A stretch of 64,000 bases of DNA from Serripes groenlandicus (lineage: Eukaryota; Mollusca; Bivalvia; Cardiida; Cardiidae), in the NCBI GenBank assembly GCA_031761405.1, contig JASEVX010000001.1, positions 20,797,584 through 20,861,583 on the forward strand, read 5' to 3'. Below, piece by piece: positions 1 to 9,330 of this stretch. Below the pieces are notes generated by a model, which was given only the letters and a program-made list of their open reading frames with translations, ran no database searches and was not told the origin of the DNA. Both the position numbers and the translations under genes were made by a program. How positions within the stretch are numbered: the stretch's first letter is position 1; each line of letters starts with the position of its first letter.

Positions 1-114
1 GGTTATGTACATGAGTTGAACGACACACATCTTATACCAAGACCACCAGAAGAACCGAGAACAGATGTTGGAATAGTTAATAGATTCCGAAGAAAAACTA
101 GACCAAAACATTAG
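1..114 (+). CDS. Candidate 3' terminal coding exon, cut by the window edge
   Basis: Frame 1 is open from the first base to a TAG at 112-114 (37 codons), while the other two forward frames stop within the first 20 bases. The peptide is charged and proline/arginine rich (it contains RPPEEPRTD and ends RRKTRPKH), which looks more like coding than like chance translation of AT-rich DNA. No family is recognised and no poly(A) signal is seen just downstream. It could be the end of a gene that lies to the left, or chance; an open stretch of this length is not rare. Confidence 0.3.
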   Translation, partial: GYVHELNDTHLIPRPPEEPRTDVGIVNRFRRKTRPKH

Positions 115-119
115 AATTT

Positions 120-465
120 ATGTACACTCTTATTTTGTTCGGCTCATCCTCAGGAGAACGAAGCGAAAGAACTATTTTCTTCTCTAAATGAAACTATTTA
201 GATAGTTTAATTATGATTGTTTTTTTAATTTGCCTTGACATTAACATAAATGTAGTGGAAAAAAAGTGTTTTGTATTTGTTTTCTTATATACTATATTAG
301 TTAATCGGATTTCAACATAGTCGAAACCTGAATATTAGAATAGCGATGCCGTTTTTTGACCAGATGGTTGACTATTTATGTTGGTGATATTCGGGCCTCA
401 AACCTTCGTTTTTCTCAATAACTCTTTTTGGACTTAACCGATATTTTGGTAGCTGTAAATTGATG
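120..465. other. Non-coding AT-rich stretch
   Basis: No convincing ORF, RNA gene or repeat family member is seen. It may include 3' UTR of the candidate exon ending at 114. Confidence 0.4.
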
Positions 466-469
466 TTCA

Positions 470-660
470 GTCCAACCTGTGTTTAAAGACCACCCATTGA
501 AAGACAACACTCTGGTCCGGTCTTTATTCACATGTGGTCTTTAGTTGCAGGGTCAATTAGGCAGAACAAAATTAATTAGGATATTAAAAGTGTGGTCGCT
601 ATAGACAGGGGATTGCTAAACAAATGTGTTTTTTATCACAGGTTCGACTGTATTTCAGAA
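470..660. mobile_element. MITE of the AACCTGTGTTTAAAGA family
   Basis: The left end reads CCAACCTGTGTTTAAAGACC and the right end GGTTCGACTGTA. The same ends and internal phrases (CACATGTGGTCTTTA, GCAGGGTCA) recur at 38888-39215 and, in tandem form, at 20032-20640, so this is a dispersed inverted-repeat element without coding capacity. Confidence 0.45.
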
Positions 661-920
661 CAGTGACCTGTGATCCGCTTTGGCACTTTGTTCGTCGAAA
701 GTTAAGCCAACTGTTCTAGAACTCGTCTCGGCGCTCTTCTGCTCCGACCTTAGTCGATAAGCCAAGACGTAAATTCTTCATCCAATTCGGAATCATGACC
801 GAACGTTGTGAGCATTGACTTGCCAGCATTCTTATTAATAAAACTTTGGTATCCCTTACAATTATGTAACTGGGTTTTTTTCTTACCAGATTTCATACGA
901 ACATTACTTCGATAGATAGG

Positions 921-1171
921 CTGATTGATTGTTTGGTGTTTTACGTCGCTTTCAACATTTTTTCCAGTTATATCACTGGGTAAGTTACATCCTTGGCCAT
1001 TTAGCATAACACCAGGCAGCCAGTTGTTATGCTAACCCCGCAACCCTCAGCGTCAAGGAGGGCAACCATTACTAACGTTTTTAAAGTCTTTGGTACGACT
1101 CTGTTGGGGATTGAACCCACCACATCCCGCACCCGAAGCGGACGCTCTACCACTACACATCCGAGGAGGTC
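921..1171 (-). mobile_element. tRNA-derived SINE, family A (reverse)
   Basis: Read on the minus strand, a tRNA-like head with a GTAGTGGTAGAG A-box and a GGTTCAATCCCC-like B-box is followed by a conserved middle (CTTTAAAAACGTTAGTAATG, then GCCCTCCTTGACGC) and a tail region ending in TGTTGAAAGCGACGTAAA and ATCAATCA. This plan is repeated in about ten further copies in the window. The head is not a functional tRNA gene. Confidence 0.75.
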
Positions 1172-1179
1172 TCTTGATG

Positions 1180-2020
1180 GATAGGATGCCATTGCTTGTT
1201 ATGTTGATGTTTCTGGTAGTTTGGGTCATTGGCAATGTCACTAGTACTATACAATACCAGATAGACCAACAATGTTATGGTAATCGTTTACTATCTGGCT
1301 TCGTAGCTAAGCCTCGTTTCTTGTCCGATAAAATGATAAAAGGTAGGACTGAATCACGCAGTGAAAAGTAATGTATCTGATATGATATTGAAGTCAACAG
1401 TAACATGTGCCGTCTTGACGCAAGAAAGTACTTCCATTCCCAGAGAGTAATAGATCAATGGAACAAACTACCAGCATATGTTGTAGAGGCATAGAGTGTA
1501 ACAATCTTTTAAATAAGACAGGGGAAAATGTATCTTTTAAATTTGTACCAAATGTTGATGGACCGGAAGCGGGCTCGTCAAAACAACCATATGAAGCGAA
1601 TGCCTAATTACAGGTCTCGATGACAAGGTAAACAAGGTAAATATCTGAAGTCATCTTATCTGAGCAGAAAACAGAACCTAAAGGAATATACTTCTTACTA
1701 TTTGATACACAGAGTTGAAACGTAGGAAAATGAGAAATTTCTAGCTTAGTATTTTCTTCCGTTTGGACATGTACGTGAATTTACGGTTGTCTGTTAAATT
1801 GGGAGGAAGTAGTACTCACTACCTGATAAACTACCTTACACGTTGATTTTAACTCGTTCAATGCCGAATTTTACAAAGTCGACTCCTTCATGTTGAAAAT
1901 TTGACTATTCCATTTTTTCGTCAAACTGGAAATGTTGTAAAATTTAATGTTTAAGTTGCAAACAATGTAGATTTCAGGTGAGACAGCTCGTGATGAGCTC
2001 GGCTCTCTCCCCTGAATCTG
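1180..2020. other. No gene seen
   Basis: Short ORFs here are shadows of the SINE or chance. The stretch is AT-rich unique-looking DNA without a recognisable repeat. Confidence 0.4.
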
Positions 2021-2021
2021 C

Positions 2022-2190
2022 ATTGTTTGCAACAATCTCCTTCGCAGAGTTGTCGTTGCTTACACTCACCATACTCTGCGAAGGAGATTGTGTATGGTGA
2101 GTGTAAGGAACGACAACTCTGCGAAGGAGATTGTGTATGGTGAGTGTAAGGAACGACAACTCTGCGAAGGAGATTGTGTTTGCAACAGCC
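2022..2190. repeat. 43-bp tandem repeat with one inverted copy
   Basis: The phrase CTCTGCGAAGGAGATTGTG starts at about 2074, 2117 and 2160, an exact 43-bp spacing, and the unit includes GGTGAGTGTAAGGAACGACA. An inverted copy occupies 2022-2072, so the first direct copy can fold back on it. Both strands are open across it, giving short meaningless ORFs. Confidence 0.8.
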
Positions 2191-2570
2191 TTTCATTGCC
2201 CTTTGCAGCGAAAGGGTTAACCAAAAAAGGACCAAACATTCTCATAGTGGGTATCATTTGTATACGCGGTGGTGGAACAAGCTGAACAAACATAATAGAG
2301 ATCAAAGTACGGATAGTATAACTGAATTAGCCAATCCTTGCTCGCGTTCTATTTCTGGACACTTCAGGACAATTACAGGTCATGTACCGAGCAAGTGTCT
2401 TTAAAACTGCTCCATCCAATCACAATTAATGTAACACTTTTGACGTAACAAAGTTAGACAGATACAAAAGGAGAGTCAGAGTGGTGTTTGAGAGCTCATT
2501 TTTTATGTAACACTGTTATTGGTCCGGTTAATTCGGTAGTTGTGGGAATTAAAGACATTGGTTGTATGCT

Positions 2571-2730
2571 AACACAGCAAAGAAAAGGGTTCTACGTAAA
2601 CACCCAGAAGTGCATTTACAACGATTGAAGATCCAGATCAATCCTCATATTTGCGTAGTTTGATCTGGGTCTTCACTTGTTGTAAATGCACTTCTGTATG
2701 TTAACGTAGAACACGTTTCTTTGCTGTGTT
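2571..2730. mobile_element. 160-bp terminal-inverted-repeat MITE
   Basis: AACACAGCAAAGAAA at the left end is matched by TTTCTTTGCTGTGTT at the right end, and the arms continue with small mismatches (TCTACGT/ACGTAGA, AGAAGTGCATTTACAAC and its complement) to a central loop. There is no coding capacity. Confidence 0.75.
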
Positions 2731-2817
2731 TGCATTCAATTGCCCCAATAGCTCAAATGAGTAAATCCAGCCTGATAGAAATACATGTACGTCTGTTTCT
2801 TCTTCACATTGAGAACG

Positions 2818-3085
2818 CCTCGGTGGTGTAGTGGTAAAGCGACCATCTGGTGCGAGAGGTCGTGCGTTCGATCCCCGGCCGGGTATACCAAATACTTTGA
2901 AAATGGTATTTATAAGTGCTGCCCTCCTTGGCGCTCAGGGTTGCGGTAATAGCATTACGACTGACTTGCTGGTAAAAAGGATAAATAGACCAGTAGTACT
3001 GGTAACTTACCCAGGAAATGCCGTGATATAACTGAACAGTTGTTGAAAGCGATGTAAATCACCAAATAATCAGTCGTGTGATTTG
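2818..3085 (+). mobile_element. tRNA-derived SINE, family A
   Basis: The head CGGTGGTGTAGTGGTAAAGC and the B-box CGTTCGATCCCCGG are intact pol III promoter boxes. The body follows the family plan (AATACTTTGAAAATGGTA, CTGCCCTCCTTGGCGCTCAG, ACCCAGGAAATGCCGTGATA). It ends in a short decayed ATCA-type tail. Confidence 0.8.
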
Positions 3086-3179
3086 GTTTAGTCTGCGAAA
3101 ACTAAACAATATTGTATAATATCTTGTTCAAAATATAGCAGCTCGGCAATATATAATTGGGGAAGAACACTGATTGAAT

Positions 3180-3745
3180 TGTGTTTAGCGCCGTTTACAA
3201 CAGATTTTCTGAACTCTTATCCTGCTGTAGACGACATCTGAAGTCGCTCTACGGTTCCATCGTGAATGATTGAGGTCAAAGAAAAGCAACCCGGATCGCC
3301 GCGACAGGCAGACAATTTTGTCGGGGGAATTTTAGATGAATACATAATACTTAATATTTTCCCTATTGAAAAATACTTGTTTAAAGTTGGTCGATTTTAT
3401 ACTTAATATTTTCCCTATTGAAAATTACTTGTTTAAAGTTGGTCGATTTTTTATAAACTTGAATACCCTCTGACTTATTTGTGTTTAGCGCCGTTTTCAA
3501 CAGAATGTCTGAATACTTCCCCTTATGTAGACGACATCTGACGTATAAGCAGCCATGCTCTACGGTTCCGTCATGAATGATTAAGTTCAAAGGGAAGTAA
3601 TTCAAATCCGCGCGCCGGGCAGACAATTTTGTCGTTGGATGAATACACAAGACTGACGTTTTCTCCCATTGGACAAAACTGATTTCGTTGAAAGTTGAAA
3701 TTGTTTTTTTTCCCCATTAAGTTGAATACCCTCTGACGGATTTGT
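3180..3745. repeat. ~300-bp direct tandem duplication
   Basis: GTGTTTAGCGCCGTTT occurs at about 3180 and 3480, and both copies continue with TGTAGACGACATCTGA, CTCTACGGTTCC and GCAGACAATTTTGTCG. The first copy contains a second, internal 50-bp duplication at 3348-3447 (CTTAATATTTTCCCTATTGA twice). The unit is probably an old SINE-related repeat. Confidence 0.7.
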
Positions 3746-3831
3746 AACCAAAACATGTTTTTGCTTTTAGCTATATTGACACCATAAGAGCCATTTTCAG
3801 AATAACATGTATTTTCTGAAATTGAATTGAA

Positions 3832-4092
3832 TTGATTGATTGGAGTTTAACGCCGTTTTCAACAATTTTTCAGTCATATCACGGCGACGAGTTCACCTAC
3901 TCATGCGTTTCCTGGTTTTCCCACACCAGTACACCACACAATATACCTTCCAAGCAACTGCCTGCTTTCCCACATAGACTGTTAAACAGCCAATTGTTGA
4001 AAGACGAATGACGCAAGTCACAATGACTTTTGTCAAACGTCGGAATGAATGTTAGCCGAGCTGGGATTCGAACTCACAACCCATTAATTGCG
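3832..4092 (-). mobile_element. tRNA-derived SINE, family C (reverse)
   Basis: On the plus strand it begins with TTGATTGATTGGAGTTTAAC and CCGTTTTCAACAATTTTTCA and ends with the complement of a tRNA-like B-box (GGGATTCGAACTCACAACCC). The middle has the diagnostic CATGCGTTTCCTGGTTTTCC. Same family at 22940, 29705, 36357 and 62508. Confidence 0.75.
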
Positions 4093-4297
4093 GTATAAGT
4101 GTTACCTTTGATTTGACGCATAACGGAAGGTCAACATGTGATTTCTTTAGTGTTGTTGTTTTTTCAGTAGTTTAAAGAATGAACTTTAATTTAATACATG
4201 TTTCTGGGTTATTTGGATTGTTGGGAAAGAGCCATAATAATACTATATTAATGGTCGCCTATGGAAAATAGCGCAACTGGGTCATGCAGACCTTCAA

Positions 4298-4556
4298 CAG
4301 CCTCGGTGGTTAAGTGGTCGAGCGTCTGTCTCGGGTGCGGGTTCGATCTCCGGCAAGGTCATACCAAAGACTTTAAAAATGGTAGTAATAGTTGCCCTCC
4401 TTGGCGCTCTGAGTTATGGGGTTACGACGGACTGGCTGCTGTCAGGATAAAAGGGCAAGTAGTACTGGTAACTTACCAAGGAAACGCCGTGATATACCTG
4501 GAATTTCTTTGAAAGCGGCATAATACACCAACAAATCAATAAATCAATCATGCCAA
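4298..4556 (+). mobile_element. tRNA-derived SINE, family A
   Basis: Head GCCTCGGTGGTTAAGTGGTC, B-box GGTTCGATCTCCGG, body CTTTAAAAATGGTAGTAATA and CGCCGTGATATACCTG, tail ATCAATAAATCAATCA. Confidence 0.8.
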
Positions 4557-4715
4557 CATTCATGAAGGTATCGTATATAAACCTGTGCCCGAATAATCAA
4601 TTCAATAATAAATTGTGGCAATACTATATTACCATGTTACATGTAGTAATAACTCATGTAGGGAGTTGATATGAATCAACCTACGCCAAACACACATACA
4701 ATATATATATAGGAA

Positions 4716-4950
4716 TATTCCGTGGCCGAGTGTTTATCGTCGGGAATTTGAAACCGGGGCGTCCCAGGTTCGATCCCCAGTCGCGGCAAAACGATTATGG
4801 TGGAGTGACCTTGGCATGGCAGACACATTGCCTAGCATAGTACTGGTTTGTTCACCAGGGAGCATGAATAAGTGAACTGTCACCGTGATATAGTCGAAAT
4901 TATTTTGAAAACGGCGTAAAATGCCAATAAAACAAACAAACCAACATATA
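4716..4950 (+). mobile_element. tRNA-derived SINE, family B
   Basis: Head CCGTGGCCGAGTGTTTATCG and B-box GGTTCGATCCCCAG, then GCAGACACATTGCCTAGCAT, GTACTGGTTTGTTCACCAGG and GTGAACTGTCACCGTGATAT, ending in an (AAAC)n-like tail. The head and tail differ from family A, so this is a separate SINE lineage. Confidence 0.75.
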
Positions 4951-5309
4951 TACACTTACTATGAAGGGAGATAACTGTTGTGACATTACTGTGAACAACT
5001 TATCGAAATATGGTAGATTGCTTCCCCATTATATTGAATATGTCTCAGTATCTGTATAATCAGGGACACTACATTACAGTGATATAGTGTCATTGGTATA
5101 AAACATTTCTATATTCTAATCTTTAAGTGTATTTTTTATTTTTAAAAATAAGAATAATCGAAGCTTATTATTTTTGTGGAACTTGCGTTTTGTATCAGAT
5201 AAAAGATACTCTCGGTGAAAGAAATAATATAAAACACAATATTTTATAAATGTATAGGCATTTAAAACGAACAAAATGTTCTCATTAACAAATGTGTATA
5301 CCTCTATTT

Positions 5310-5562
5310 GAGCCGTCCCGCGAGAAAACCAACATTGTGGACTCTGCATAAAGTGTCGACCCGGATCAGCCAAAGCATATGCCGCGCAGGCTAACCCGGA
5401 CAGACACTTTTAGCCTCCTGTGGATTTTCTGTTTCATGAAGCATTACTCTATACCTGAGACGGAATGTATCGGCCCAAATTAGCCTGCGCGGACTGCGCA
5501 GGCTGATCTGGGTTGATACATTACGCAGCGTCCATAATGCTGGTTTTCAGGTGATACGGCTC
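5310..5562. mobile_element. Palindromic MITE, GAGCCGT family
   Basis: Both ends read GAGCCGT... inward and contain AAAACCAACATTGTGGACTC / complementary GTCCATAATGCTGGTTTTC, with inner inverted segments rich in CGGATCAGCC and GCGCAGGCT. Six copies are found in the window (5310, 22359, 24086, 36061, 38036, 57475). Confidence 0.8.
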
Positions 5563-5794
5563 ATTTATCATTATTATGATGTAATATTCTTGAGTGCATT
5601 TAAGCCGACTGGGTGCATCAGGAACCCTCCCACAAAGACTGTTTAAGCCGACTGATGGAAGTACGAATGACGTTTTTCACAATGTCATTAATCATCGGAA
5701 AGTTCGAATCAATCGCCGGGCAGGAGATGCAACTAGACTCAAGAAGATTAATAGCCTTGTTCGTTACCGATTGATTGACTCGGCTAGACATATG

Positions 5795-5797
<3 letters not shown>

Positions 5798-5832
<35 letters not shown>

Positions 5833-6113
5833 GTGTTTTACGTCGCTTCCAACAATGTTCTCAGTTAAATCATGATGTTTCCTGGATTAGTTCCAAATGC
5901 TACTGATCTATTTATCTTGACACCAGCCAGTTATTCGCACAGGTGCCCGTCTCGTTTAAAATCTAAAAATAGCATTTTACTATATATATATTGTAAAATG
6001 CTATTTTTAGATTTTTAAACGAGACGGGCACCTGTGGTTATTCGTTATGCTAGCCACGCAACCCTAAGCGCCAAGGAGGGCAGCCATTACTACCATTTTT
6101 AGAGTCTTTAGAC
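5798..6113 (-). mobile_element. SINE family A (reverse), split by a palindromic MITE
   Basis: The SINE begins with a long (TTGA)n run at 5798-5820 and TGTTTTACGTCGCTTCCAAC, and resumes after the insertion at 6045 with TTATGCTAGCCACGCAACCC and GCGCCAAGGAGGGCAGCCAT. Removing 5938-6044 restores the family consensus. The tRNA head end is missing. Confidence 0.8.
5938..6036. mobile_element. 99-bp near-perfect palindromic MITE with 8-bp target duplication
   Basis: The element runs from CACAGGTGCCCGTCTCGTTT to its complement AAACGAGACGGGCACCTGTG; the arms extend to a TATATATATA centre. It is flanked on both sides by GTTATTCG (5930-5937 and 6037-6044). An 8-bp duplication is typical of hAT elements, so a hAT-derived MITE is the likely identity. 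It is inserted in the SINE at 5798-6113. Confidence 0.85.
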
Positions 6114-6391
6114 ATGTGTGAACTATGTATTATGTGTGACTAAATAATAGTCTAAATATGGTATATTTCGTGATATATCAACGACTGTATACACAATTTA
6201 AAAGTAATAATTTATTTAAAACATAGTAACATATAATTAAATATTTTATTCGCGACTTTATCCGTATGCATATTAATCGAGTTCACCCTGCCAAAACGAA
6301 TTTAGCTGGAGGAAATGGCAACGTAGGGAACATTGTAGGTCCAGATCAGGCAGGTCCTTCACTGCTCGCCACATACACATATAATGTTTAG

Positions 6392-6605
6392 TTAACCCTT
6401 TCCCACATGCAGACGCTTTCTCAGGCCACTGCAGCAGACAAGTTTTGAAAACAGTGTGGGGAAATGGGAAATGGCTCGTAAATACCACAATGTTTTCAAT
6501 ATCATTTAATACTTATACTTTTATTTATTGAAGTTTTCTACATCTTTGCAAAAATGTGTTTCAAAGTCGTCTACTGTAGATTTGTTGTATGTGGGAAATA
6601 TATCG
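6392..6605. mobile_element. TTAA-flanked hairpin MITE (piggyBac-like), diverged
   Basis: It starts TTAACCCTTTCCCACATGCA and has the family words GCAGCAGAC, TTTTGAAAAC, CCACAATGTTTTCAA and AAAGTCGTCTACTG, ending with TGTATGTGGGAAA. The right TTAA is lost. Confidence 0.65.
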
Positions 6606-6858
6606 ACATGCAAAAGACTAAATTAATTATTTCTGTAACAACTTTATCGGTATGCAATAAAATAAACGCAATCAAAAAGAATTGAGCTCGAGGAAATGGA
6701 AACATTAGAGAATATAATTGAATATAACTAAACACTGAAGCAGGTAGATATGACTTTCGATCTTTGCAAACGGTGTAGATCCAGATCAGCCTAGGTTTAT
6801 GCACACACAAACCAGGACCTCTATAGCTCTCCACATACATAACAAATGTTCAGTTAAG

Positions 6859-7180
6859 TTAACCCTTTCCCACATACAGAGTTTTTCTGACGCCTGTGTA
6901 GCAGATAACATTTGAAAACATAGTAGCAAAAGGAGAAATTGCTCATGATGAGCAGTTTCCCCTTTTGGCACAATGTTTTCAACACTATTCAATATTTATA
7001 TTTACATTTACACAGATTGTCCATACATTTGCCAAGATGTTTTCAAAGTCGCTTACTGCAGATTTTCTGTATGTGGGAAATCGTAAAGAGACCGAGACAG
7101 TCCCTTTAATTCATTCGACTTTGTATGCATTAGAAGCAGACCACTTTGAAAACATTGTGGCAAGAGATGAAATTGCTTAG
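6859..7180. mobile_element. TTAA hairpin MITE (piggyBac-like), extended copy
   Basis: The left end is TTAACCCTTTCCCACATACA. The central palindrome GGAGAAATTGCTCATGATGA / complementary half around 6930-6965 is well kept, then CACAATGTTTTCAACACTAT. After TATGTGGGAAAT the sequence runs into a second partial copy ending near 7180 (GAAAACATTGTGGCAAGAGA). Confidence 0.65.
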
Positions 7181-7465
7181 ATCTTGCTTAAAATGGCCTC
7201 ATTGTTTTTAAGTCTTTTATCTAATAACTATACTGTCTTAAACGTACATTTTCCATATGTTTTGTCTGGATGATTTTGAAAATCGTCTGCTGCAGAAGGT
7301 TTTTTAAGTTTGAGAGGGAGGGAATTTTTTCGTCAAATGACAATTGCCAAAAAGCTTCTTTCCCTACATAAGAGCTCACTTATGGAGCGAAGGCAACGTC
7401 AATGTAAGTTTGCATCCCCGGCCTTGACCTGATTGACCCGGTACTGCCCAGCTTGGACGGCTATC

Positions 7466-8575
7466 CTGAAACAACAAATAATGCACATTACTAGACACCA
7501 AGGGGTACGACAAATAATGCACATTACTAGACACCAATGGGAACAACAAATAATGCACATCACTAAACATCAAGGGGTACAACAAATAATGGACATCACT
7601 AAACATCAAGGGGTACAACAAATAATGAACATCACTAAACATAACTAAACATCAAGGGGTACAACAAATAATGCACATCACTAAACATCAAGGGGTACAA
7701 CAAATAATGCACATCACTAAACATCAAGGGGAACAACAAATAATGCACATCACTTAACATCAAGGGGAACAACAAATAATGCATATCACTTAACATCAAG
7801 GGGAACAACAAATAATGCACATCACTAAACATCAAGGGGAACAACAAATAATGCACATCACTAAACACCAATGGGAACAACAAATAATGCACATCACTAA
7901 ACATCAAAGGGAACAACAAATAATGCACATTACTAAACATCAAGGGGAACAACAAATAATGCACATCACTAAACATCAAGGGGAACAACAAATAATGCAC
8001 ATCACTTAACATCAAGGGGAACAACAAATAATGCACATCACTAAACATCAAGGGGAACAACAAATAATGCACATCACTAAACACCAATGGGAACAACAAA
8101 TAATGCACATCGCTGAACACCAATGGGAACAACAAATAATGAATATCACTAAACATCAAAGGGAACAACAAATAATGCACATTACTAAACATCAAGGGGA
8201 ACAACAAATAATGCACATCACTAAACATCAAGGGGAACAACAAATAATGCACATCACTAAATATCAAGAGGAACAACAAATAATGCACATCACGAATCAT
8301 CAAGGGGAACAAACAAATAATGAACATCACTAATCATCAAGGGGAACAACAAATAATGAACATCACTTAACATCAAGGGGAACAACAAATAATGCACATC
8401 ACTAGACATCAAGGGGAACAACAAATAATGAACATCACTAATCATCAAGGGGAACAACAAATAATGAACATCACTAATCATCAAGGGGAACAACAAATAA
8501 TGAACATCACTAAACATCAAGGGGAACAACAAATAATGCACATCACTAGACATCAAGGGGAACAACAACAATCTT
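7466..8575. repeat. 36-bp minisatellite, about 30 units
   Basis: The unit begins ACAACAAATAATGCACATCA and continues CTAAACATCAAGGGGA. About 30 units run head to tail with few changes (GGGTAC variants on the left, GGGAAC on the right, one short insertion near 7640). Because 36 is a multiple of three, both strands have long open frames: plus-strand units read MHITKHQGEQQI and minus-strand units FPLMFSDVHYLL (231 codons uninterrupted). These are products of the repeat period, not evidence of a gene. Confidence 0.95.
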
Positions 8576-8579
8576 AACT

Positions 8580-9105
8580 TCATCATATCCCTTTCCCTGA
8601 AACAGACAACATTTGCCACCTTTGGTTCAGTCGACTTTACCCAAGTAGTTTGGTAAAAGGACAAATTGCTCATTATGAAAAAAAATATAATTTCCCTAAT
8701 ACATTGTATATTTCTTATATTTCCAACAGCATATTTAATATAATTATGCATTCATTTTTACAGATTTTATACATTTTCTAAAAGTACCTGTATTTAATTA
8801 ATCAAAATTCACAGTATATTCGCCACCTCGCAAAGTTTATATAATCAATATCATTATAACTATTATATTTATTATCATTATTATTATTATTATTATTATT
8901 ATCATCACTCTTACTTTGTGTTTATCTTAAATCATCCTAAAATCCTTGAAATAACAAATACATTTCATGGTTTACGAAGAACAGATATTTGGATGTTTTT
9001 CATAAAATTGTAATTATCATAAAGCGTACTTTTGCATTCAATCATAGTTCATAATTATGTCACCTTTAGTAACCCAAACAAACAGTATACTAATGTTCAG
9101 CAAGT
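8580..9105. other. AT-rich unique DNA with (ATT)n
   Basis: No gene is seen. An (ATT)n/(ATC)n microsatellite lies at about 8868-8910. Confidence 0.5.
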
Positions 9106-9275
9106 TTGTTTGTTTAATTGGGTTTAACCCGCTTTCAACATGATTTCAGTTATATCATGGTGACAGTTCACTTATTCATGATCCCTTGGTGAACAAACCA
9201 GTACTAGGCTAGAAAAAATGTGCCTTGCCCAATGGCACTCCATGGTGACCGTCATGCCGTGACTGGGGTGACGCC
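9106..9275 (-). mobile_element. SINE family B (reverse), partial
   Basis: GTTTGTTTAATTGGGTTTAA, TTTCAGTTATATCATGGTGA, TCCCTTGGTGAACAAACCAG and GTGCCTTGCCCAATGGCACT follow the reversed family B plan; it ends near GTCATGCCGTGACTGGGGTG before the tRNA-like head. Confidence 0.65.
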
Positions 9276-9330
9276 CGACGTTCAGCAAGTGAACATAGAC
9301 TAAAGATACAGCTTTCCCGGTGCAACAAAA

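Noticed and set aside
750..1007. 85-codon minus-strand ORF
   Set aside because: Half of it is SINE tail sequence; no motif and no splice context.
2818..2885. tRNA gene (A-box and B-box present)
   Set aside because: The 5' and 3' parts of the head do not pair as an acceptor stem, and the sequence continues into a SINE body with an ATCA tail. The same holds for all other tRNA-like heads in the window.
7635..8330. 231-codon minus-strand ORF
   Set aside because: It is the 36-bp minisatellite read in one of its open frames; the plus strand is open too.
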